DNA of 64,000 nucleotides from JAZDFC01 sp043808235. Lineage in GTDB: Bacteria > Bacteroidota > Ignavibacteria > Ignavibacteriales > Melioribacteraceae. How positions within the stretch are numbered: the stretch's first letter is position 1; each line of letters begins with the position of its first letter. The position numbers were made by a program, and so were the translations under genes. Positions 26,625 through 33,979 of the stretch are shown piece by piece. Where the stretch lies: NCBI GenBank assembly GCA_043808235.1, contig JAZDFC010000105.1, positions 124,001 to 188,000 on the forward strand. Direction: 5' to 3'. A model generated the notes under the pieces. That model was given only the letters and a program-made list of their open reading frames with translations. It was not told where the DNA came from and searched no databases.

Positions 26625-27503
26625 TTATTTTCTTAGGACTTCCACCTTAAAGGTGTAAGTGTTTTTCAATCCTTTTTTGCTGAACCAACCGCCGGTCGCA
26701 CCAAAATTGTAAACCTGACCTCTTGCAAATTCATATTCAATATATGCTTCGCTCCCGGGAGATACATCATAAGCGCCAGCCACGGTTCCTTCGGGTCGGC
26801 CTTCGGTCGGAATTGGAACGCCTTCGGGGAAAAGATCAAACGAACCTGAGCTTTCGCCATTACCGAGTTTAATAAATATTTTTAGAATACCGCTTGAAAA
26901 AGCGCTAACATTTATTGTTGTTAACGAATATGCCTGTAAATACATGCCCGGCGCTATAAATGATCCAGAACCATTTCCAACGGGATTGCCTGGCGAGACT
27001 GTAATACTGCCTTCGTTTTTATTACCATATTTAAAATCAACACTGGCAACAAACGAGTAGGAATTCTTGCACCCTTTTTCTGCAAACCAACTTCCAGTAG
27101 CGCAAAATTGAAATACCTGTCCGGTTTCAAATTTATATTCAATTTCACCTTTACCTCCCACATCATAGTCGCCTGCAAGCGTGCCTTCGGGTCCGCCTTC
27201 AACCGGTAACGGGTATCCACCGGGAAATAAATCGAATGAACCCATACAGCCATCGCCGTTATTAATTCTGATTATTAAGGTGCCGCCTTCTGGAAATGCA
27301 GTTACATCAATATTATAAACCGTGTAACATTGAAAATTCATTCCCGGTGCAGTGTACTTGTCGTTTTTTTCAACGGTAGGATTGGTCTTTGTTAGAACTA
27401 ATGTTTCGCGATATTGATGATTGCAATTTTGTGAGAAGTGAACTGATTGAAAAACCATACCGGAGAAAAAGAAAAACAGGCAGAGGAACTCGATTTTTTT
27501 CAT
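26625..27503 (-). CDS. Secreted two-repeat protein of unknown family
   Basis: 292 residues, signal peptide to about F23-S24. The mature part is a tandem duplication of a domain of about 120 residues (about 45-165 and 175-290). Each copy shares S-F-D-L-F-P-x-G, P-E-G-T-x-A-G-x-Y-D-V, I-E-Y-x-F-x-x-G-Q-V and A-T-G-x-W-F-x-x-K-G-x-K-N. The first copy has an added Cys pair (Cys in N-G-D-G-C and E-K-G-C). No sorting domain and no known fold was recognised; the strand-rich, Gly-rich pattern suggests a beta-sandwich. Good Shine-Dalgarno (GGAG). It ends without a visible terminator. Confidence 0.75.
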   Translation of the reverse strand: MKKIEFLCLFFFFSGMVFQSVHFSQNCNHQYRETLVLTKTNPTVEKNDKYTAPGMNFQCYTVYNIDVTAFPEGGTLIIRINNGDGCMGSFDLFPGGYPLPVEGGPEGTLAGDYDVGGKGEIEYKFETGQVFQFCATGSWFAEKGCKNSYSFVASVDFKYGNKNEGSITVSPGNPVGNGSGSFIAPGMYLQAYSLTTINVSAFSSGILKIFIKLGNGESSGSFDLFPEGVPIPTEGRPEGTVAGAYDVSPGSEAYIEYEFARGQVYNFGATGGWFSKKGLKNTYTFKVEVLRK

Positions 27504-27668
27504 GTTGAACTCCGTTTATTTTCAGATTGTTGTCTGTATGTTTGCCGGGCATAAACCCGATGACATTTTACGATGATCGCATTTAGAACAAGTAACAACA
27601 GTGAAAAAATATGTCGGTTGAATTATGCTTAAAACCAATATAAGAGTCAAGCGTACATTTGACAATAA

Positions 27669-28070
27669 TTAATATTTAGGTCCCTCGCCGAAAAAGTTTA
27701 AATACTTTTGAGAATCTTCACCGTAAGGCTCAACATCATCGTCTTTTATTTTGTAGGTACAATGCTCTCCCTGTATTTCCGAAAATACCACCTGGTACTC
27801 CTCTCCTTTCTCGTCAACCATAATCAACCGGGCAAGATGCTCACCAATATCGGCAGCTAATAATGTATCATGACAGATCGGGCAAAACAACTGAATTAAT
27901 TCTCCCTCTTCCAATTTAAAATCGGAATTTGTGTTTACTTTGTAATTGCCGAGCTTCTGGCTTAAAAACAATAATCCTCGTTTACCTTTGGGAGTCTTTC
28001 CCGTTAGCACGATATGATGGGCTACATTCAAATCGCCTCTACAACTCGGACATAAAAAATTAACTGACAT
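27669..28070 (-). CDS. Cytoplasmic zinc-ribbon protein, function unknown
   Basis: About 133 residues from the ATG at 28070, preferred over 28082 because a GGAG stands 6 nt before it. Two CxxC knuckles, C-P-S-C near the N-terminus and C-P-I-C about 60 residues later, make a split zinc ribbon. The C-terminus is acidic (K-D-D-D-V-E-P-Y-G-E-D). No signal peptide. I do not recognise a named family; the layout suggests a small metal-bound regulator or adaptor. Confidence 0.65.
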   Translation of the reverse strand: MSVNFLCPSCRGDLNVAHHIVLTGKTPKGKRGLLFLSQKLGNYKVNTNSDFKLEEGELIQLFCPICHDTLLAADIGEHLARLIMVDEKGEEYQVVFSEIQGEHCTYKIKDDDVEPYGEDSQKYLNFFGEGPKY

Positions 28071-28308
28071 TTTATTCTCCATGTTTCAATTTATGCTTTA
28101 TCCAATCATGCAAAAACGCGGACTAATAGTCAAGTGCGAGAGGCAATTACAGTAAGTAAAAATTGCGAATAGTTTAGAAAGATAAATTACAATTGCTTTT
28201 TACAGTAACTGGTCATATCTTAAACAAGCACTGTTCATTATTTATTTGGAATTCTCGTTTTTCAATTATATAAATAAATCAATTTCCTATCACAAATTGG
28301 TCTGGAAC

Positions 28309-29121
28309 ATGCAAAAATTAGTTTGTTCTTTTTTATTCATCCTCTTTGTTTTATTTCTCCAACCGATTAATTCTCAAACCACATACTCGGTTGAGGTCAG
28401 AACCGCAAGTCAAGCTGAAACAGGTTCAAACGCAAACGGCACGGATGCTAATGTATATATAACCATCAACGGAACCGAGGGCTCGACAGCAGCACTCCAG
28501 CTAGACAAAGGGAATTACAACGATTTTGAAGCCGGCAAAACGGACACTTACAGCGTTACCGGAGATGATGTCGGAACGATTACTTCCATTAATATTAGTC
28601 AAGACAACTCCGGCAACAAACCCGGATGGGCGCTTGAATACATTAAAGTAAAAAAGGGAACCACGACATACGTTTTTCCTTGTTACCGTTGGATTGCCGC
28701 TGACGAGGACGATGGACAAACATCGCGGGAATTAACCCCTAATTCAAGCGAAGTATACCATATCAGAATTAGTACTTGTAATAAAGATAGAGCAGGTACC
28801 GATGCAAATGTAAGAATCAAAATTATTGGAAATGATTGGTCTTCGTATAATCGCAAACTTGATGCCGCAGGTGATGATTTTGAACGAGGTGCTGTTAAAA
28901 CTTACGATTTAACTTATAGAGATTTAGGCGCCTCGGCAAATAGTATGGCTTGTTATATCGGACATGATAATGCCGGGAAAAATGCAGATTGGTGTCTTTG
29001 TGAAATAATGATTACTGCCAAAGTTGATGGAGTTAATCACTTGTGGAGATGGACCGGTGAGTTATGGTTGAAGAGCGGTATGCTTTGGAGTCCGACTCTC
29101 GTATTGAACAAAGAATACTAA
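28309..29121 (+). CDS. Secreted protein of two PLAT/LH2 domains
   Basis: 270 residues from ATG 28309. A TTG 63 nt upstream is in frame, but the signal peptide M-Q-K-L-V-C-S-F-L-F-I-L-F-V-L-F begins at the ATG. The mature protein is two PLAT/LH2 beta-sandwich domains in tandem (about 25-140 and 145-265). Both carry T-D-A-N-V, the F-E-A-G/F-E-R-G-x-x-D-T-Y/K-T-Y element and G-x-x-x-x-W-x-L/C-x-x-I. PLAT domains bind lipids or membrane partners and normally accompany lipases or lipoxygenases; here no enzyme is attached. Terminates at the shared hairpin at 29182. Confidence 0.8.
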   Translation: MQKLVCSFLFILFVLFLQPINSQTTYSVEVRTASQAETGSNANGTDANVYITINGTEGSTAALQLDKGNYNDFEAGKTDTYSVTGDDVGTITSINISQDNSGNKPGWALEYIKVKKGTTTYVFPCYRWIAADEDDGQTSRELTPNSSEVYHIRISTCNKDRAGTDANVRIKIIGNDWSSYNRKLDAAGDDFERGAVKTYDLTYRDLGASANSMACYIGHDNAGKNADWCLCEIMITAKVDGVNHLWRWTGELWLKSGMLWSPTLVLNKEY

Positions 29122-29181
29122 TCTTAGATGTAAAAGGTATGTGCTGATTTTATTAACCGGCATCAATCTTTTGATGAGTAA

Positions 29182-29206
29182 TAAGCGCTCAAAATTTGAG
29201 CGCTTA
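29182..29206. terminator. Hairpin terminator between convergent genes
   Basis: TAAGCGCTCAAA (29182-29193) is exactly complementary to 29195-29206. The effective hairpin is an 8-bp GC-rich stem with an AT loop. It lies between the PLAT gene and the isoprenoid-synthase-like gene. Confidence 0.75.
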
Positions 29207-29237
29207 CTTTAAAAAGTTAATTTGATATTGGAGCTGT

Positions 29238-30647
29238 TTAATTTTTCTGAGGCTCGGTAAATTCTATCCTATCATATAAATTTTGACAGGTATCTTGGAT
29301 ACTTTTAAAATGTTTTTTCAGAAACGAATAACGCACCGGAGAATATTTTTGTATCGTCTTAAAATAGGTTTTAGTATAAAACTCTTTTGACATTCCTACT
29401 GATTGAATCAGCAGCAAATCGCCGCTCTTTTTCATCATATCAATTATTAAATCCAGGCGTTGTCCCACATTAAATGGAAAGTTCTCCAAAATTTTATTTC
29501 CAAAACCGAACGTACGGTTAATTAGATTATCGAGCGGTTGATTTTTTACAACACTCGAATAAACCGTGTTAAAACCGAATCTCAAATCTTCGGCAGTGTC
29601 TTGAACATCATCAACCAATTGTAAATAAGCGCCATATCCAAATAAAAATATTCTCTGCTCTTCAGATAAATCACCGGCAACTAAATAACCATCAGCCAGA
29701 ACCGATGTGCCTCCTTTTTCTAAACTGATTTTTAGAAGTTGTTCTTGTGTTGGTTGGGCAAGCGGATTCATAAGTTTTAGACTTTTAATTTGCGCAGAAT
29801 GAATGGCAATTAAACTATCAAAAACATCAGGATAGTTCACTCTGTCATATTGGTCTTCTATCATCCCGATAAGGTTAAAAATTATTTTTTCGCGTTGATT
29901 ACAAGGTCGGGACTTTTCGCCGGATAATTTCAAATATATCCGTTCGTTAAAATCTTTTTTATCGCTTTCCTTAATTAGAGGATCATCAAGATAATTATCG
30001 GTATAAGGATAGAGCATACTGTATGCAAAAACCGAAGGTGTCATTTTAACAGGCAAGCCAAGAACAAGTTGTATCCAATTCATTGTCCAAAGATTGCGGC
30101 ACGCCTGGAATATTTCGATTGTGCCGATTGAATTATCAAACCATCTGGCGGCTTTAATAAATTGCTCCGTCGTTTCAAAAAAATTATTTTCAATTAGTAA
30201 TTCGACGTGATCGTTGTTAAAATCAAGAACATCCGCCAATAATGTTTTCAGGATTTCTTGATTTTGCTTACTTATATCCGGTTGAGACAAAGAACAACTC
30301 TTTTTCGAATGTAAATCTTCTTTCGTATTGTTTAAAAATCTTTTAATAATTCTTTCGCGGTGGCGTTTTTCAAACCAAGAATACTCTCTTCCATTAATTT
30401 GCTGCCCTGTAGTACAATTCTTCCACACAATTGAGAAATGCGCAGCATACCTATTAATTACATCGGTGAATGATTCGACTTTTGATCTATCGATTAATGA
30501 ACGTGTTATAAACATTAGTATATCTTCCTTACAAAAAGCCAAACTTAAAAATCGATTAAATGAATTTGATAAATTGGATTTTCTTTCGCAATTAAGACGC
30601 TTTAATTTCAATTCCGGTAGTGACTGCAATAAAATATTTACACACAC
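29238..30647 (-). CDS. Class I isoprenoid-synthase-like protein
   Basis: 469 residues, all-helical, no signal peptide. Two Asp-rich motifs fit an isoprenoid-synthase fold: D-N-Y-L-D-D at 217-222 and V-D-D-V-Q-D-T-A-E-D at 345-354. Between them is E-K-G-G-T-S-V-L-A-D-G (310-320). The second motif is typical of trans-prenyl diphosphate binding (L-Q-L-V-D-D-V-Q-D). The protein is longer than prenyltransferases, with about 200 extra N-terminal residues. It resembles proteins annotated simply as class 1 isoprenoid biosynthesis enzymes in Bacteroidota; product unknown. It stands alone, divergent from the nitroreductase, with no other terpene genes nearby. Confidence 0.6.
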   Translation of the reverse strand: MCVNILLQSLPELKLKRLNCERKSNLSNSFNRFLSLAFCKEDILMFITRSLIDRSKVESFTDVINRYAAHFSIVWKNCTTGQQINGREYSWFEKRHRERIIKRFLNNTKEDLHSKKSCSLSQPDISKQNQEILKTLLADVLDFNNDHVELLIENNFFETTEQFIKAARWFDNSIGTIEIFQACRNLWTMNWIQLVLGLPVKMTPSVFAYSMLYPYTDNYLDDPLIKESDKKDFNERIYLKLSGEKSRPCNQREKIIFNLIGMIEDQYDRVNYPDVFDSLIAIHSAQIKSLKLMNPLAQPTQEQLLKISLEKGGTSVLADGYLVAGDLSEEQRIFLFGYGAYLQLVDDVQDTAEDLRFGFNTVYSSVVKNQPLDNLINRTFGFGNKILENFPFNVGQRLDLIIDMMKKSGDLLLIQSVGMSKEFYTKTYFKTIQKYSPVRYSFLKKHFKSIQDTCQNLYDRIEFTEPQKN

Positions 30648-30733
30648 ATGAACCTTTTAATTCTGATACCACAACTTGATAATTATTGGTAGATTTGATA
30701 CCATAAAAATGTGGAATTAAACGGCAATCAACT

Positions 30734-31243
30734 ATGGATACATTAAAAGCAATTTATACGCGAAGAAGCATTCGACATTACATTGATAAGCCGGTAGAAA
30801 AGGAACTGTTAGACAAAATATTACTGGCTGCAATGTATGCACCCTCGGCAAGAAATTTTCAACCATGGCATCTAATTATTGTTAGTGAAAAATCAATTCT
30901 CCATAGAATTCCCGAAGTGCATCCTTACGCGGAGATGTGCAAAGAGGCTTCATTAGCAATCGTCGTTTGTGGCGATACCAAGATTGAAAGAACAATAGAG
31001 TATATCGCACTTGACTGCGCGGCCGCATCGCAAAATATTTTATTAGCAGCTCATTCGCTTGGTCTTGGTTCGGTTTGGCTTGGTGTTTATCCTAAAGCAG
31101 ATAGAATGAAGGGATTGATCGGATTACTCGATTTACCCGAAAATATTATTCCCATTTCAATAATTACTTTAGGCCATCCTGCAGAGCAAAGAGATGTTGA
31201 AAATCGATTTAATCCCGAGAGGGTACATTACAATAAATGGTAA
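30734..31243 (+). CDS. Nitroreductase-family FMN oxidoreductase
   Basis: 169 residues, the short form of the family. FMN-binding R-R-S-I-R at 10-14, A-P-S-A-R-N-F-Q-P-W at 36-45, and G-L-G-S-V-W-L-G-V-Y-P at 116-126. Cys residues in E-M-C-K and V-V-C-G-D fit the group close to NADH-dependent FMN reductases of anaerobes. It reduces nitro compounds, quinones or enals with NAD(P)H; the real substrate is unknown. ATG start; ends at a shared terminator. Confidence 0.9.
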   Translation: MDTLKAIYTRRSIRHYIDKPVEKELLDKILLAAMYAPSARNFQPWHLIIVSEKSILHRIPEVHPYAEMCKEASLAIVVCGDTKIERTIEYIALDCAAASQNILLAAHSLGLGSVWLGVYPKADRMKGLIGLLDLPENIIPISIITLGHPAEQRDVENRFNPERVHYNKW

Positions 31244-31307
31244 AATCACTTTTTGATTATTGATGCTTCCTCAATAAACATTTCTTTGCAAATAAGTATT
31301 TAAAAAG

Positions 31308-31344
31308 AAGAGAGGGGCGGCGAATAAGAAATTACCCCTCTCTT
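31308..31344. terminator. Bidirectional terminator (nitroreductase / chemoreceptor operon)
   Basis: Perfect 10-bp stem AAGAGAGGGG (31308-31317) with 31335-31344 and a 17-nt loop. T-runs follow on both strands. Confidence 0.85.
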
Positions 31345-31355
31345 TTGGGAGTGCT

Positions 31356-33371
31356 TTATTCTTGAATTATTTTTCCATTAGCACGGACTAAGTATTTTTT
31401 ATCATCGAGGTGTGTAGTATTATCGCGAAAGGAATCGAACTTGAAATTACCGATAAGGTTTTGCAGATTATTTGTAAGCCTGCTTAAATCTTCTGAAGCT
31501 CTCGCAATCTGCTGAATACCGGTAGCCGATTCCTGCGTAACAGAGTTAATACCGCTTATACTCTTACTTATCTGTTCCGCGGCCGAGGATTGTTCTTCGC
31601 TTGCTGCAGCAACTTGGTTTATTACGTCAATCGTTTCATTTGTACTGCCGATAATTTCACCCAGTGCGTTTATTGCTTTGTTTGCCAGATTTTTTCCTGC
31701 TTCAACTTCATTAGTTCCACTCTCAATAGACGCGACAGCATTCCCGGTATTTTGTTGAATCTGTTTTATCATCGAAGCGATTTCTTTCGTTGCTTTTGTT
31801 GTCCTCTCAGCAAGTTTACGAACCTCATCGGCAACAACAGCAAATCCTCTGCCTTGCTCGCCGGCGCGTGCTGCTTCGATTGCTGCATTTAATGCCAGTA
31901 AATTAGTCTGATCGGCAATATCATCAATAACTTGAATTATTTCGCCAATTTGGTTGCTGCTGTTACCTAATTCTTTTACTGTTGATGCGGCTTCGCTGAC
32001 TACTTTTGCGATTTTATTCATGCCCTCAACGGTTTGTTTAACAACCTCACCTCCGTTTTGAGCAAGTGTTCCTGCTTTCTTCGAAGACTCGGCAGCGGTG
32101 TTTGCATTCTTTGTGGTTTGAAGTATAGTTGAGGTCATCTCTTCTATGGCTGTTGCGACTTCACCGGTCTGCGAAGATTGCTCTTGCGAACCGGCGGCCA
32201 TTTCCTCGGCGCTTGACGATATTTGATGCGAGGCACTTGACGTTGCTTGAACCGCCTCCGATACTTCAGATATTAATCCGGCAAGTGAATCGCGGAGTTG
32301 GTTTATACTGTTTTTAATTATTTGGTGGTCACCTTTATAATCGCCGGTCATTCCTTTTGTTAAATCACCGGTTGCCATAACCTGAAGTACACGTGAGCCT
32401 TCATTTACCGGCAGAATAACAGCATCAAGCGTTTCATTAAATCCTTTTACTATTTCTTTGTACCCGCCGTAATATTTAGCCACATTACCTCGTTCGGATA
32501 GTTTCCCTTCCATGGCCGATTTTGTTAAGAAACCTACCTCACCAATCAAGCTGCTTAAGGATTCTATTACTTTGTTCATACTCTGAGAAAGAATATCTTT
32601 TTCCGATTTAACTTTAGCGGTTCGGCTTAAGTCCCCGGTTGAAATAAATCCGGCAATGTCGCTTTGTTCTTTTATAGAATCAACAATTGAAACAAATGAT
32701 TCTTCCAGCGCTCCAATTTCATCTTTATTTGTCGATTCAATTTTTACGTCCACATCACCTAATGAAAGTTTATTAGAAATATCAGTCAGTTTTTTTATCG
32801 GATTATAAATAGTAACCGTAAAGAAATACCGCATTAAAATTGTACCTACAACTATAATAATCAAACTTATTATTAACGCCCAGATTCTACCGGATGATAC
32901 CGCAGCATCAATATTTGCTTGGCTCATGCCGATAACAACACTGCCTATTTTCTGATTGTCCGATTTAACAGGCAGAAGGACTAAAATTATATCATCGTCG
33001 GAAAACGATGTTGTGTTAGCCTTTTGTAATTCTGCTACGGTGGATGCGTATTTGGTAAAATTATTTTCTTTGTATGATGCAAATTTACTACCGTCTGTTT
33101 TTAGTACCGAGGTAAAAGCGACGTCACTCAAATCCTTTAGCGATTCCAAAGTAGCTGTTACCGACGAAGCATCGTCGAATACCAATCCGGCGGAAGATGA
33201 ATTTCCAACCATACCTGCAATAGCTTTCGCTTTCTCGGTAAGTGAGTCGGTCATTTCCGATTTCTGTTTTAAGGGGAAATAAAAGAAAAGAAATAATCCA
33301 ACGACAAAAAATCCAATGCCGTTAACTATTTGAAATTTTTGTCTTATTCCCAAATTTTTTAATTTTTTCAT
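31356..33371 (-). CDS. Methyl-accepting chemotaxis protein with CHASE8-like sensor
   Basis: 671 residues. Membrane helix 1 (14-32) and helix 2 (163-184) flank a periplasmic domain with N-S-S-S-A-G-L-V-F-D-D and L-K-T-D-G-S-K-F-A-S-Y. This is the pattern of CHASE8, the sensor domain of YfiN/DgcN diguanylate cyclases. HAMP at 185-238, further HAMP-like segments to about 375, then the MCP signalling domain with the conserved tip at 475-522 (D-D-I-A-D-Q-T-N-L-L-A-L-N-A-A-I-E-A-A-R). No C-terminal CheR-binding pentapeptide. It starts 15 nt after the yfiR-like gene with an AAGGTG Shine-Dalgarno, so both share a transcript. Confidence 0.92.
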   Translation of the reverse strand: MKKLKNLGIRQKFQIVNGIGFFVVGLFLFFYFPLKQKSEMTDSLTEKAKAIAGMVGNSSSAGLVFDDASSVTATLESLKDLSDVAFTSVLKTDGSKFASYKENNFTKYASTVAELQKANTTSFSDDDIILVLLPVKSDNQKIGSVVIGMSQANIDAAVSSGRIWALIISLIIIVVGTILMRYFFTVTIYNPIKKLTDISNKLSLGDVDVKIESTNKDEIGALEESFVSIVDSIKEQSDIAGFISTGDLSRTAKVKSEKDILSQSMNKVIESLSSLIGEVGFLTKSAMEGKLSERGNVAKYYGGYKEIVKGFNETLDAVILPVNEGSRVLQVMATGDLTKGMTGDYKGDHQIIKNSINQLRDSLAGLISEVSEAVQATSSASHQISSSAEEMAAGSQEQSSQTGEVATAIEEMTSTILQTTKNANTAAESSKKAGTLAQNGGEVVKQTVEGMNKIAKVVSEAASTVKELGNSSNQIGEIIQVIDDIADQTNLLALNAAIEAARAGEQGRGFAVVADEVRKLAERTTKATKEIASMIKQIQQNTGNAVASIESGTNEVEAGKNLANKAINALGEIIGSTNETIDVINQVAAASEEQSSAAEQISKSISGINSVTQESATGIQQIARASEDLSRLTNNLQNLIGNFKFDSFRDNTTHLDDKKYLVRANGKIIQE

Positions 33372-33386
33372 GGTAACACCTTGTGA

Positions 33387-33896
33387 TTATTTTATTACTT
33401 TGGCAAGTTTTAATAAATCGGCAGAGACTTCATGTCCCTCTGCTTTTAATTGACCCAGATTCACAATTATCTTTGGTTTCCCACCCTCTGTACCTATGCC
33501 GATAGAAACTTTACCGCCTTCAACATTTGCAGGAGTGCCTGTTATCGAAAGAACACCTTTGGAAGCCGTTTGTGCTTTTGGGGGCGTTACTCCGGCCATA
33601 ATATAAACTACGGCAGCACCTGCAGGAACCTGATCGCCGCTTACAGATTTAGCGCTGACACCAACTTCTTTTAATGCAGCCACAATTGCATCGCCCGAGC
33701 CGCTTCCGGATAGCACCGCAACTTCATAGCTTCCTTTGGCAGTTAGGGTCTTATCGAAAGAAAATATTTTTTTAAATAATGCTGCTTGTAAATTTGCAGG
33801 CACTTCCTGTGCTAATACGGTAGTAATCATTCCAATAAAAAAACATATTGCAGTTATCAACCGAATTTTAATTCCTTTATGCATTTTACGAGACAC
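33387..33896 (-). CDS. Periplasmic YfiR-family (DUF4154) protein
   Basis: Up to 169 residues; GTG at 33896 or, giving a cleaner signal peptide, ATG at 33884. After the signal peptide (ends L-A-Q) come the family marks: A-A-L-F-K-K-I-F-S-F-D-K-T-L, a central G-S-G-D-A-I region and the C-terminal G-K-P-K-I-I-V-N-L-G-Q-L-K-A-E-G-H with S-A-D-L-L-K-L-A-K-V-I. In the Pseudomonas YfiBNR system YfiR binds the periplasmic domain of the cyclase YfiN and holds it inactive. Here the adjacent partner is a CHASE8-like chemoreceptor. The mature protein has no cysteine, so the disulfides of Pseudomonas YfiR are absent. Confidence 0.85.
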   Translation of the reverse strand: MSRKMHKGIKIRLITAICFFIGMITTVLAQEVPANLQAALFKKIFSFDKTLTAKGSYEVAVLSGSGSGDAIVAALKEVGVSAKSVSGDQVPAGAAVVYIMAGVTPPKAQTASKGVLSITGTPANVEGGKVSIGIGTEGGKPKIIVNLGQLKAEGHEVSADLLKLAKVIK

Positions 33897-33934
33897 TCCA
33901 TTTTAATGATACTTAATATTATCTTTTAAAAAGC

Positions 33935-33962
33935 ATGCGGAATGTTAGATTGCATTCCGCAT
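33935..33962 (-). terminator. Hairpin with T-run between receptor and yfiR-like gene
   Basis: Perfect 10-bp stem ATGCGGAATG (33935-33944 with 33953-33962), 8-nt loop, followed on the minus strand by GCTTTTT. It lies inside the 83-bp gap, 18 nt after the receptor stop, and may attenuate transcription from the receptor into the signalling genes. Confidence 0.75.
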
Positions 33963-33979
33963 ACGGCAAATAAAATAAA

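Noticed and set aside
28246..28308. N-terminal extension of the PLAT protein from a TTG
   Set aside because: It would put 21 polar and aromatic residues before a clean signal peptide; the ATG at 28309 fits better.
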